From contig JAQFVV010012512.1 in assembly GCA_028023455.1 (NCBI GenBank), positions 2,212,413-2,276,412 on the forward strand: a stretch of 64,000 bases of DNA, in the 5' to 3' direction. The notes beneath the pieces are model-generated. The model saw nothing but the letters and a program-made list of their open reading frames with translations, had not been told where the DNA came from and searched no databases. The stretch comes from Epiperipatus broadwayi. Lineage: Eukaryota; Onychophora; Udeonychophora; Euonychophora; Peripatidae. Position numbers and translations under genes: made by a program. Below are positions 51,574-62,505 of this stretch, in pieces; within the stretch, counting starts at the first letter, position 1, and every line of letters begins with the position of its first letter.

Positions 51574-51611
<38 letters not shown>
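51574..51611. repeat. (AT)n microsatellite
   Basis: About 38 bases of AT units after GGGGTTACA. Confidence 0.9.
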
Positions 51612-51615
<4 letters not shown>

Positions 51616-51726
51616 CATTATTTGAAATATCTGTTGAACTGGGTTTGATGATGACTTGCCATCACTCCAGGTTTGCTCTATCTATTCCATCCCATTATAT
51701 TTTATGTATAATTATTAGAATAAACT

Positions 51727-51920
51727 AGTCAAAATTTAGGCAATCCCAATATAGATAACAATGAACAATTTCAAACTGTTGTCAAGTCAACCTTCCTTTA
51801 ACAATAATAAGGTTGTCTTGACAATTATATTGAGATTATGTAAGTGTTGACTGGTTTGTAATTGTTACTTATAAACCCATTTATCTTTGAACATTATTAT
51901 ACTTATATATATATATATGT
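51727..51920. mobile_element. CAGTCAAC hairpin MITE with adjoining module and (AT)n
   Basis: Both inverted ends are present (CTAGTCAAAATTTAGGCAAT and AAGTGTTGACTGG), so the hairpin is 51727-51862. The next 55 bases (ACTTATAAACCCATTTATC, then an ATTATTATACTTATATAT end) are the reverse complement of 651-710 beside the first copy. The mobile unit is therefore longer than the hairpin and includes an (AT)n end. Confidence 0.65.
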
Positions 51921-52152
51921 AAATTTACTGTTATATATACATTATTTTTGCAAACAAAATCTAATATCAGGGCACTTACATAATAGCATAAGCAACAGCT
52001 TCCCAATATGCTTCTCATTCAATATTATGACTCAATAATCATCAGATTATTAAAAAGTTTAAAATTTCGTTTTAAATCAAAATCTTTTAACTTTTTAATA
52101 ATCAACCTCAATCTTTATGTTCGTCTGACCAACTTTTGTTTTTTGTCTAGAA

Positions 52153-52652
52153 CAGTGTTCTTCAACCCTTGGTCTGTGGCCTTTCCGGCAGGTCCGCATG
52201 CTAGACGGGCAGTAAAAAGTTTATAATAATAAGAGTTTAAACTTTTAATTAATATAGCCAATTTTTATTTATTTTTTCATCTCATTTTTACCCAATTAAA
52301 AAAAAAAGACAACAGAACGAAAACAAAATCTAATCAATCATTCATAAATTAATTTGTTTTTCTAGTTATCACAGATGTTTATGGGGGGGGGGGGGTAGGA
52401 TTAAATTTTTTATTACTTTTCTAAAAAAAGTAAAAAAAAATGTTTTTTATTATATAAACTCCATATATATAAAACTTTATCTTATATATTTAACATTGTT
52501 GTTTTGATCAGTTATAACAATTATGCTTATCTTTAAGAAAATTTATCTAGACTTTTGCCGTCTGCGAAATCTTATCCTTATTTTTGTTGGTCCGTGGAAC
52601 CTTATCCTTATTTTTTACTGGTCTGCAGGTGTGAAAAGGTTGAAGACCACTG
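52153..52652. mobile_element. hAT MITE (500 bases), different family, 7/8 target duplication
   Basis: Terminal inverted repeats CAGTGTTCTTCAACCC and AGGTTGAAGACCACTG. Flanks GTCTAGAA (52145-52152) and ATCTAGAA (52653-52660) are an 8-bp duplication with one mismatch. Contains a 13-base G run (52383-52395). No transposase. Confidence 0.9.
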
Positions 52653-52660
52653 ATCTAGAA

Positions 52661-53400
52661 TGAGACATTCTAACATTAATGCTACAAGTTTGCTATAAGA
52701 CACAAGTGAGAAAATCAAAGATAATTTTTTATTTCACTATCCAGAATTACATACATATAATCAACATACTCATATATCTCATCAATAAATAAATCTATTA
52801 ATAGTTTAAGATAATGTTTCTTTCAACAATTTGCGCCACAATATTAATCATTTTTAACTTGCAGATTTTTCAGATGCCATTTTATTTTCAATTCCAACAC
52901 AAGCAAATTATAAGCACTATTTTAAAACAAAATTACAAAAAATTAAAACAAGAGATTAGACCCTATTTTCACTTGATATTCATTCATCTACATGAAACCG
53001 TTTCTTATTATCTGCAAATTTAAAAATAAGAACTGCATAATTATCTAATCAGATATATTCAAACTAAATACTATCTGTATCATGTAATTAAAAAACTATA
53101 TAAAATTTGAAAATGAGTATGTATTTTATATAATCCTTTGCCCTTTGTATCCTAACATGTAACCTATTATTGTATTTATTGTATTCATTATTTTTTCACT
53201 TTAATCAATAGTGTTACAAGTAGAATTATCAGTACAAAATAATATATAGTACTATACTTAGAATAATATATATATATTAAAACAAACGTTTTTATTACAT
53301 CTGATCACTAATATATTATAAAGCAAAAAAATATTTTTTTTCTTGAGCTATAATTTTGGTTGTTGTAAGTAACTTTAAATAAATCACAAAGTAAATTTAA
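52661..53400. other. AT-rich DNA, nothing recognised
   Basis: The plus-strand ORF 52814-53023 has no coding character. Confidence 0.45.
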
Positions 53401-53447
53401 ATTAACATCACATGATCACCATTTCTTATGCTTGCTTATAATTGTTA

Positions 53448-53843
53448 TTAAAACAGGCAAAACTCACTTTATGTATTGCTACACACAGAAAGCTAGAGTA
53501 ATCAATGGATGCCAGAAGACTTGTGCATAAAATCCCCATCTAGTGCCTATTCATCCAATATCCCCAGACTAGTGTCTGGCTTGTGGCCTTTGTCAGTGAG
53601 GGGCTTTGGATTTGAGAGCGTTGAACCTAGATCTTAGGATCGAGGTTAGATTTTAAGATCTAGGTGCAGTGCTCTCAGATCCAAGGCTCCTCACTGACGA
53701 AGGCCACAAGCCAGAAACTAGTCTGGGGATATTTGATGAGTAGGCACTAGATGGAGATTTTATGCACAAGCCTTCTGGAATCCATCGATTACTCTAGCTT
53801 GCTGTGTGTGGCAATACTTATAGTGAGTTTTGCATGTTTTAAA
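53448..53843. mobile_element. Long palindrome, fullest member of the CAAAACTCTCCATAC family
   Basis: About 396 bases folding around CTTAGGATCGAGGTTAGATT (near 53645). Each arm carries TTAAAACAGGCAAAACTCAC, AAGCTAGAGTAATCAATGGA, GACTAGTGTCTGGCTTGTGG and GAGAGCGTTGAACCTAGATC or complements. Preceded by the family leader AACATCACATGATCACCATT. No ORF. Confidence 0.88.
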
Positions 53844-54331
53844 TCTAAATTAATTAATATGAATTTTTTTATGTCATTTGTAATCCAAGTAAATACTCTA
53901 TTATTGATCAATTAATTACATTATGGATATGCCATGATTTTATTTAAAGTTACATATAACAGTCAAAATTGTTGTTCAAAAAACAATTACTTGTTACCTG
54001 TTAGTGCATCGAAAATATTTTTATATATACTACCTTTTAATCTTTAGGTATTTTGCAAATGACTTATTATTAAGAACTTTATCTCTATATCACTTAAATT
54101 TCTCAAAATCGTCTACCATAAACAGAAAATATATTCATATTCAAATTTATAATACTAGAACTCTAAAAAGTATCATTGAATTTCCAATATTTAGAATTAA
54201 ATTTGTAGTCTTCCTACACTATAATAAACATGTGTACAAAATTTAAAGAACATTCATTTGGTGGAAGTGTGTTTAAAACTGTTGATGAGATTTTTGTTCT
54301 CATTAAGGCAGTGATATAAAAAGCAAGTTTT

Positions 54332-54446
54332 TTTTTTTTTTTTGCCAGATGTCGTAGCATCGGCTGGGAGGCGAACCCGCGCAACAACCGTTCAACTGCT
54401 TGCTTGCAATAAGGCTGTGCTGACCTCTCGGCTAACAACGCTTGAC
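54332..54446 (-). mobile_element. tRNA-derived SINE with perfect 15-bp target duplication
   Basis: On the minus strand: GTCAAGCGTTGTTAGCCGAG start, box A TTAGCCGAGAGG, box B GGGTTCGCCTCCC, then an A-tail. Flanked by TAAAAAGCAAGTTTT at 54317-54331 and 54447-54461. It lies ~430 bases downstream of the minus-strand terminal exon. Confidence 0.92.
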
Positions 54447-54816
54447 TAAAAAGCAAGTTTTATGTAACAAATGCCTCTAAAATATCTTTATCAAAGCGTT
54501 TTCTTAAAAAATATGGTGCTACATATTATGCATAATTGAAAACGTACCAAATCTTTTTGAATATTGTTTAAAATGTGATCTACAACATTGTTACTTTAGA
54601 TAACTCTTAAATATTGCAGTGTTATATTTCACTGCCATTAAAAGTGAGCATATATAAAATTTGAAGAAAATTGGTTCAGTGGAAATAGATTTAAAAAATC
54701 AGACAATATTTAATCCAATAACACAAACAGATGCCAAGTATATAGTAAAACTTATTGATGTATGTGTCTGCACATAAAAAATATACGAAAATACATAATT
54801 TTCTTTAATCAAAAAA

Positions 54817-54822
54817 TTTATT
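54817..54822 (-). promoter_or_regulatory. AATAAA poly(A) signal of the minus-strand terminal exon
   Basis: AATAAA on the minus strand lies 56 bases after the stop codon at 54879-54881, a normal position for a short 3' UTR. Supports 54879-55497 being a terminal exon. Confidence 0.45.
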
Positions 54823-54878
54823 TTAAACTATAATATTTGTTCCTTGTTCAAAAAATTTATAATTGGTCCTAATTTTTT

Positions 54879-55497
54879 TTAATTATCTATCAAGACATCA
54901 ATTGGTTTTTCAGTATTAGGATTAGGTCTGCCGTCGTCTTCGTAGTAGTACTCTTCTACAAAATTCAAAGCTGTTGCAGTCAAATTACCTAATTGGCCTA
55001 TTGTTAAGGGTCTATCTGTAACTTCTTCTTCATCAGGTTCTAGCTCTCCAGTAACAATGCCAGGTGCCTCAGCATTAAACAGATTGTGTTTTAATATAGC
55101 TTGTGATCCTAAATTATCAAAACTGACATTAGAATTTTCTGTTTGATTAATACCTTCATAAAACTGTTTGCCGTGTGAAATATTCACAAAGTTTTCCTGT
55201 AGATATCCCATCAGTTTCTGATTTGCAGCTGAACCTATATATTTACTAATAAATTTAATGGGAGAAGTAGGGAACATGGTATTGTTATTTTGATTTGTTA
55301 TTTGGTCTTGGACTAATGCTGAATTGATATTTTCACTACTATCACGTCCTACTGCAGTAACGAATCCAGAAGGTTTGATATTTTTCTCTGACATATATTC
55401 ATCAAAAACTTCATTATGTTGGTCTGGACTAAGTTGGTAAGTTAAAGCAACGATCTCATAGGCTTGTATTTTCTTCCGTTGAAGCAGAGAAATGGTT
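54879..55497 (-). CDS. Terminal coding exon of an unrecognised protein, acidic C-terminus
   Basis: The minus-strand reading frame is open from an AG acceptor (minus strand, 55499-55498) to the stop at 54881-54879. The first exon base is the third position of a codon, then 205 codons follow. The upstream open bases (to 55556) read as an AT-rich hydrophobic stretch and are judged intron. The exon starts TISLLQRKKIQAYEIVALTY, a basic, probably helical segment, then QLSPDQHNEVFDEYM. It continues with an Asn/Gln/Ser-rich middle with several N-x-S/T sites, and ends in an acidic region (ELEPDEEEVTDRP and VEEYYYEDDGRPN). Composition is clearly coding, unlike the flanks. I do not recognise the family. 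There is no membrane segment, Cys pattern or catalytic motif. Upstream exons must lie beyond 55500 on the minus strand but were not found in this window. Confidence 0.72.
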
Positions 55498-55557
55498 CTA
55501 AAAAGTATAAATATTGTTTTAAATATGTCTAGATAATTTAAGAAGTAATAAAACATT

Positions 55558-56090
55558 ATAATCTAAAAATAAATCTATAATTATTGGGTCTACAAAAAGT
55601 ACGTGAAAGAAAATGAAAACCTTGCTAAAAACTATTCACGCATTTAGCAATCACACATTGTCTTAAAATAATGCTTACTTATTAAAAAAAAAATTAAAAA
55701 GCCAAGAAACCTTTAATATTCTATATTTATTTATTTTTTCTATTATTTCATTTAACATAATTATTTTCCAAATTCTGTTAAAAAATTTAAATTATAAACA
55801 AATAAAAATTAAAGTTTGAAATATGAGATATGTACATAAAAATCTATTTCGACTTCACCCACGTACATTTCTTTGGTATTAATATTAGTATTATATCGCA
55901 TTACTGCATTCTAACATCAAGAAAGTGTTAGTAGTAGTAGTAGAAGTTATTAAAAATGTTGCAGACGTGCCCCAAAATCAAAAAAAAAAAAACTTTTCCA
56001 ACATTCTTACATCATCCTTGTAAGATCTCTACTATATCTCTTTTTAATATATAAAAATTAAATAGCTTTTGTAATAAAGAAAATCCACTT
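55558..56090. other. Upstream flank or intron of the minus-strand gene
   Basis: AT-rich with short GTA and A runs. No upstream exon found. Confidence 0.4.
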
Positions 56091-56105
56091 TAGAGAATGG
56101 TCTTT

Positions 56106-56217
56106 TTTTTCCCCATATGTCATAGCATCGGCCGGAAGGCGAATCCGCAACAACCATCTGCAACCAACTGCTTGTTGCAAGGCCGCTGCGCCGACTTCTC
56201 GACCAACAATGCTTGAC
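56106..56217 (-). mobile_element. tRNA-derived SINE with perfect 15-bp target duplication
   Basis: Minus strand starts GTCAAGCATTGTTGGTCGAG, has a box B-like GGATTCGCCTTCC and ends CATATGGGG with an A-tail. Flanked by exact TAGAGAATGGTCTTT at 56091-56105 and 56218-56232. Confidence 0.92.
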
Positions 56218-56374
56218 TAGAGAATGGTCTTTCCGATAGTGTTTCTAAAGTAGCAGTAAAGGAGTAGTACTTTGACAATGTTTGCATGCTAAAGGTTTGA
56301 GCAATTTTTCGTTTACGTTTGTATATCTGGTTAAAAAAATTCCGGTGCCTCATTTTCCGACCAATTAATGTATA

Positions 56375-56490
56375 ATGGTTAACTCAGTGGCTGTGGGACA
56401 GAAACCAAAGAGAAAAATTCCTATCTCCTTAAAAGGAATTTTACTTGGTTATGTTCGAATCTCAGATCATGGCAAGGCAAATAAATATGT
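56375..56490 (+). mobile_element. Possible second, unrelated tRNA-like SINE
   Basis: TGGTTAACTCAGTGG (56376-56390) resembles a pol III A box and TGTTCGAATCT (56452-56462) a B box, in the right order. No A-tail or flanking duplication was found, and no second copy is clear. Confidence 0.3.
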
Positions 56491-56689
56491 TACCTTTTCA
56501 TCACAATACCTCTTCACTACAATAATATAACTGTATAGTATAATAACCTACTTTCCCAAAAAAAATTTCTTAATAATCAATTTTCAAAAAATATTCAAAT
56601 TAAAAAATAAGTAAATGATTAGTTGCTCTGGAGGTCATTTGATAGTCGAGCAATAAAAAAGTAGGTTGAGATAAGTTCCACTAAACATC

Positions 56690-56760
56690 ACATGATCATC
56701 ATCTCTTGTTGGCACAGGGTGGCACTACTGTATGGAGAGTTTTGCCTATTGAGATGAGAT
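56690..56760. mobile_element. Fragment of the CAAAACTCTCCATAC hairpin family
   Basis: Leader AACATCACATGATCATCATC joined directly to GGCACTACTGTATGGAGAGT and TTTTGCC: an internal deletion of the family. Confidence 0.6.
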
Positions 56761-56889
56761 CCACGAACTTGAGCTTTGAAGTCTGTCATTTTACTGAACT
56801 ACACATGGGTTGGATTCAAATGATCATCAATCCTTTTTATTATGTAAAAGACACTGGATTTTATTTTAAATGTAAACTTATAATTTGAA

Positions 56890-57750
56890 TAACGTCAAAT
56901 ATATCTGAAATATGTTGGGTTTTTTTTTTTTTTTTCAAAATTGTAACTGTTTACTTCTTTATTGTCAGTTCAATTATACTATATTTATTTAAAATTCTGC
57001 TCAATCTCATTTTAATTTTCAAAATATGTTTAAATATGTTTAAACATTAGATAAAAAACGTATGCCGATGATTTCCAAAATGACTTTTAGCCAATTATAT
57101 AAAAATGCATTTTAGTATGGAACGTTGAAAGATGTGGACTATATTTAATAGAAAAGATTGTGTTGATTAAAATGCTTCTATAAGTTATTAGCTTTCATAT
57201 GTCTTAGTAAAAATGAAGATGAAATGATGATTATCATACACACACACACATATATAATAAAACAATGCAATAAAAATAAGATGATGTCAATACAAATGTA
57301 ACCATTTTTTCTTGGTTACAAAAACTTTGCAAAAATAAAATGATCACAAGCTTTTATTTCTACACCTTTATATTTTATAAGGCATGTTTCTTTGATTTGT
57401 GATGTATTTCAGGATCAAATTTACACTCAAACCAGTCATACACATGACTTTATTTATCTATATCTTAAGAACAGCAACACATTATACTGAAAGAATATGA
57501 AAAAAGTCAGTTTATATATATATATGTATGTATAAGAGGTATATTATCTGCGTTCATTCATGTATTATACCAGCTATCAATAAAGGCCCCATAAACATTG
57601 ATGCTTAACAAGATTAAAAAATCTACCAATAGAAAATAAATATAAAAAAATTTAAAAATATACAATTAAAAAAGTCAGAAGTTATTCATATTAATGGATT
57701 TTTTTAAAAAAAAAATCTTTTAAATAATACCATCATCTTTGTTGATATCA
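56890..57750. other. AT-rich DNA, nothing recognised
   Basis: Includes a short CA run at 57237-57250; otherwise featureless. Confidence 0.45.
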
Positions 57751-57754
57751 ATAT

Positions 57755-58095
57755 TTAAATTTTTTAACATGGATGAACCCACAAAATATGTCTTTTATAT
57801 ATGCAACCCATGGAAATCTTCGTATCAACATATATATATATTTGTAATATAGGATACATACCAATAGATCTAATAAGCTTTCATTGATAAGTAAGATGGA
57901 TTTAAAATCTTTATCTAGAATAGTCCCATCCCCAAACTGATCGGTTTTGAGCTTATACCTCACTTCAGTTCAAAACCAATCAGTCTGGGGACGGGAATAT
58001 TCTAAATAGAGATTTTAAATGTGCTCACTTGCTGCACTTATCAATATAATCTTATTAGACCTATTGGTATGCTCTCTATATTACAAATTTGTAAT
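57755..58095. mobile_element. Composite: module shared with 6250 plus a hairpin
   Basis: 57755-57840 is the reverse complement of 6250-6335. It is followed by a hairpin with arms 57843-57952 and 57967-58090 (GTAATATAGGATACATACC, and CCAATCAGTCTGGGGACGGG with its complement). Confidence 0.7.
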
Positions 58096-58099
58096 ATAA

Positions 58100-58400
58100 G
58101 CTTTAAAAGCAAAGTTCGGCGATATGTGACTTAAGATATAATGATCATAAGATGTTGTATAAACGTATACAGAAAAAAAATGTAACTTCAGTAGGTATTA
58201 ATACTCCATCAGTTATTTTTGATCATAATAGAGTGTGTAATTATGGTTTTAAATTTGATAATAGAAATGTGAAAGTTATTAGAATTGAAAGATTAATGAA
58301 AAATGAAAAATTAGGAGTCAATGATTAATATCTAGAAATTGAAGTGGTTTAATGAATAGACAATCAGTTAATATAAAGATAACAGAATTATGGGAAATTT
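58100..58400 (+). pseudogene. Penelope-like element, GIY-YIG endonuclease relic
   Basis: The frame reads LRYNDHKMLYKRIQKKNVTS, then INTPSVIFDHNRVCNYGFKF and NRNVKVIRIER. It parallels the fragments at 27.2-28.1 kb (LLYKHVKSKNN..., FDHEKT, YKFKFDIENVKILHEER), so it is the same nuclease C-terminus from a diverged copy. Stops follow. Confidence 0.6.
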
Positions 58401-58409
58401 GTGTGAATT

Positions 58410-59240
58410 GAATGATGGGTAATATAGGTTTTTGTTTTGTATAAATTTGTACTAATTAATGGTTGATAAAGATTGTCAGTGATGCAATCGAAAGTACTTC
58501 CAGTAAAGTATATATTTTATTTAAAATTTGAATACTGTGTTGATTAGATTTGTTTGAATTATATATATATGTAGTGTTGAAGAAATAGATAATATTAATT
58601 ACATATACTAGACCAGGCATGGGTTGATGACCATTTGTGACAGAATGTAAATATAACATGAAATCAAATAATCATCATTAATTCACAACCAATAATGAGC
58701 CAAACATAACGAGATCTAAAATCATTTGTATATAAATGTAAAGGCATAATGTTATATGTATATAAATAAGTATTATACAATAAAGTAACTATCATGACTA
58801 GCTAAACCTGTCAGAAATGCTAACATCAATAAAATGATAATTTCAGCTTAGAGACATGTAACAACAAAAGTTTATTGGTCATAAATATAATCATATATCA
58901 AGTTAATAAAGTATTTAAACTTTAAAGTGGTTTTTTATAATAATATAGAGTCATTATTTTATAAATAACTCAATATTTCCTCGACAACATCGATGTAGCA
59001 CTAAAAACAATTTACACACCTGTCAAATTCTATTATTGACTCATGTTAGCAATGTGAGTAGCAAAAGACCCACTGACTGTATATTTTTCAAGTTTGAAGT
59101 TGATTAAATACTTTCTTTAGTGTAACAATTTAAAATAATGATTAATATTTTTATTAATTAATTAATAATAGTCATAATGAATTGAAAGTCTAAAATGAAT
59201 ATTCTTCAATTAAAACAAATAATTTATTATATCTAATACT
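58410..59240. other. AT-rich DNA, nothing recognised
   Basis: No supported ORF or repeat. Confidence 0.45.
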
Positions 59241-59242
59241 GA

Positions 59243-59332
59243 TTTTTTTTTCTCATGTGTCATAGCATCAGCTGGGAAGTGAACCCACTAACCTGGGACA
59301 ACTGCTTGTAAAGCAGCTGTTGCTGACCTCTC
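59243..59332 (-). mobile_element. tRNA-derived SINE, decayed copy
   Basis: Minus strand retains TTGAGAGGTCAGCAACAGCT, a degraded box B (GGGTTCACTTCCC) and ATGCTATGACACATGAG plus A-tail. 5' end lost. Confidence 0.65.
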
Positions 59333-59609
59333 AATACAAATATCACATAGATATTAATTACTTCTGCAAATTAAAATCAAAATCACAAAAGCACATACAT
59401 ATAATGTTTATATGCATGAAGATATTTCAATCATTATTTTATTTTTATTTTCATCAAATTTATAAGCTAAATTATTTTTGTAATCTACTTATTTCTATGC
59501 TTTCCTATAGAAAATATAGAAAATATTGATCATTATTTAAAAATTCAGTTCTCTGCCCATATTACATAATGACCATTTTTCATGTTTACACAAACTATTA
59601 AAGTAGTAA

Positions 59610-60290
59610 CAACTCTCAATACAGGTTGCCATACAGTGCAAGTCATAGTAATCAATGGATTTTAGAAGGTGTGTGCATCAGAATTCCTACCTAGTGTCTG
59701 GCTTGTGTTTTGAATCAATGAAGAGCCTTGGATATAAGAATATCACACCAATATCTTTGGTTCTAAGAAACACTCAAGAAGCTATATCTTTTTAAATAAC
59801 CAAAATAAAAACACAAATAATGATTGAAATCTGGACTCATTTGTGCATATAATTTTATAGATGTGAGCTCTGTTCATATCTGTACATTTTGGTGTCTTCG
59901 GTTTTATTAATAATGAGAGATCGATCATTATTGCTTGGGATTGATATTAAAACACTAAAAACATCACATGGTCACCTTCTCTTATGCAGTCACAAATATC
60001 CCCATACAGTAGTTCTACTCAGTGCAAGCTATAATATTAAAGAGATGTTAGAGGGTTTGTGCATTAAAACATGCAAAACTTTCCATACATTAGTGCCACC
60101 CAGTGTAAGTCACAGTAATCAATTGATTCCAACAGGCTTGTGCATAAAATCCCTATCTAGTGCCTACTTATCCAATATCCCCAGACTGGGAGAGTTAGAT
60201 GAGTAAGAAGTAAATAGGGATTTTGATACACAAACTTTCTAACATCTACTGATTACTAAGACCTGTACTATATGGTGATACTGCTATGGA
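59610..60290. mobile_element. Two or more degraded CAAAACTCTCCATAC-family copies
   Basis: 59620-59780 and 59945-60290 carry the family's leader (AACATCACATGGTCACCTTC) and CATGCAAAACTTTCCATACA, CAACAGGCTTGTGCATAAAA, and TATCCAATATCCCCAGACTG. One inverted arm is partly present (60190-60290). The plus-strand LINE begins immediately after. Confidence 0.65.
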
Positions 60291-60439
60291 GAGAGATTGA
60301 GAAAATTGTGTGAGAGAAATAATGCTATGTTTATGGAGGTGTGGGATTGGTTTATTGGAAAGAGAGAGTTATATAGTAAGGATGAGTCTGATTTATAAAG
60401 AATATAATTCAGGAAACTTATAAAAGGGGGTGGGGTTTT

Positions 60440-61558
60440 AAACTGCAGTATTATCAAAAAGAAAAAGACTGGACAGGATGTAAGATATAAGCTAGAAGTA
60501 GTTGATGTGGAGAGGGAATGGTTCTGTAAAATTAATGGTAAGATAGTTATTTATAAATGTAATGGAGAAGAAAAAATTAAAAGAGTTTATAAAAGAATAG
60601 TTAGGAAAGAAGAAATTGTTAAAATTGGGTATTTGAATATGCAAGATAGTAGAAGACCAGAAAAGTGGTTGGAATTAAACAAAGCATTTGAAAATGAAAA
60701 GCTGGAGGTGATAGCAGTAGTGGAAACACATCTAAGAGAAGAAGAACCTATTCTGGAAGATTTGGTATGGCAGGGTATGAATAGAAAAGAAAAAGAAAAA
60801 AGGAGTGGTGGTATAGGTATTATATCAAAAAAATATTTAAATCTGTTAAATGTCAAGAACATTTGTGGTTGAAAATAAGGTTGGGTAGACAAAAATGGTT
60901 GGAGGCTATAGTTTATATAGCCATTGGTGATAGTCAAACTATAATGGAGTGGAACAGTAGTGTATATGAATGCCTAGTTAATGATATACAGAGTTTTAAA
61001 GAAAAGGGGAAGAGAATAATGATTATAGGGGGTATGAATAGACATATTGAAGAAATTGATAATGTAGATAATAAGAATAGACAGCTTTTGAAGAAATTTT
61101 GTCAGAGAGTGAATTTGAGCATTGGAAATTTATCAAATATTTATGAGGGACAATACACATGGTCCAGAAATAATATATTTTACACAACAGATTATGTATT
61201 GGTAGAGAAAGATGGAATGAATAAAGTACAGAAAATTAAGATGTTTGATAATGAAGAGAGAGTATACAATAGTGATTATAACTACATTGTAATAGGAATG
61301 GTTAGTAATGTGATGGAGAATAGAAATAATAGTAGAAACAATAGTGAAAGATGTGGATGGAGAGTGAATGATAAGAATAAGTTGGAAGAGTATAAAATAC
61401 AAGTTGAAGAAAACATGGAAGAGTTTGTTGGGAGTGAGTATAAGAACTGGTGTAATGAAATAGATAAAGTGGCAAATAGGGTTTTTGGTGAGAATATTCA
61501 GAAGAATAAAAATAATAAAGAAATGAGAGTTAAGAAAAGTGTAAAAGAGAGAAAATAA
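60440..61558 (+). pseudogene. LINE N-terminal and apurinic-type endonuclease domain
   Basis: First part (60507-60869) has VKIGYLNMQDSRRPEKW and VVETHLREEEPI, with the catalytic Glu in 'ETH'. After a frame change, the second part (60863-61558) has IIGGMNRHIEEIDN (the 'GD.N' Asp changed to Gly), YTWSRNNIFYTTDYVLV and NSDYNYIVIGM (the 'SDH' His changed to Tyr). Two catalytic positions are therefore lost, unlike the 37.2-kb copy. Confidence 0.8.
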
Positions 61559-61639
61559 GCATGCAGAAGATATAAGTGTGTAATTAAAAACAAAAAAAGT
61601 GAAAAAGATATTAATGCTAAATGAGAAAAGTACTTAGAA

Positions 61640-62459
61640 AAAAAGAAGTTGGCTAAAATAGATCATTATAGATAGAGAATGAAATTGAATAGTAAATTGT
61701 TGGAGGATATTAATAAAAGTGGAAGAGATGGGAGTAAAAAATTTTAGAATTACATTAAAAGAAGAAATGTAGGAGGGGAGAGAGATAGTATTACTCAATG
61801 TTGAGGGAATAGAGAGTAGCTCTAGAAAGAATCTTAAATAGATATGTAATGGATATAGAAAAGATGTTAGATGTGAAGAACAGAGTGATAAAAACATGAA
61901 AGCATATAGTAATGGTAATATTAGGTTTACAAAAAAAGAAGAAATTGAAAATTGGAAAGACAAGAGGTTTAGATGGATGATCAGCAGAGATGGTAATAAA
62001 TTTAGGGTATAGGAAAAAAGTAAAGCTATTATCATGTGTTAATAAGATGGCACAGAAGAGAGTTTTTCTTGATAGTTGGACTAATACAAGAGTAATATTT
62101 TTATTTAAAGAAAAGGGTAAGGATCACAGAAAGTTAAACAATTATAGACTGATAGTGGTAACATCAGATTTATGTAAAGTTTTGTAATATATGGTGGCTG
62201 GAAGAGCTTCAAAATGGATGGATGAAAATCATGTAGTAGGGGAAATGCAAGGAGGTTTTAGATCAGGTAGGTGCATAGGAGATAGTTTATTTGTAGTTAC
62301 ACAACTTATAGATATGAGTAGGAGTTCAGATATATGAGTTTTATAGATATAGAGAAAGTATATGATAGAGTAAATAGAAATAGATTATGGACAAGTTTAG
62401 TAAATTTGGGAATGGATGTAGCTTTAGTGGATATTATTAAGAAATTACATGAAAAATAA

Positions 62460-62505
<46 letters not shown>

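Noticed and set aside
51990-52020. Minus-strand MRSILGSCCLCYY-like start followed by a GTAAGT donor
   Set aside because: Too short, no promoter or matching acceptor found; probably chance.
56120-56353. Minus-strand 77-codon ORF starting MRHRNFFNQIYKRKRKI
   Set aside because: Its second half is the SINE and the first half has no support; not counted as an exon of the 54879 gene, although that cannot be excluded.
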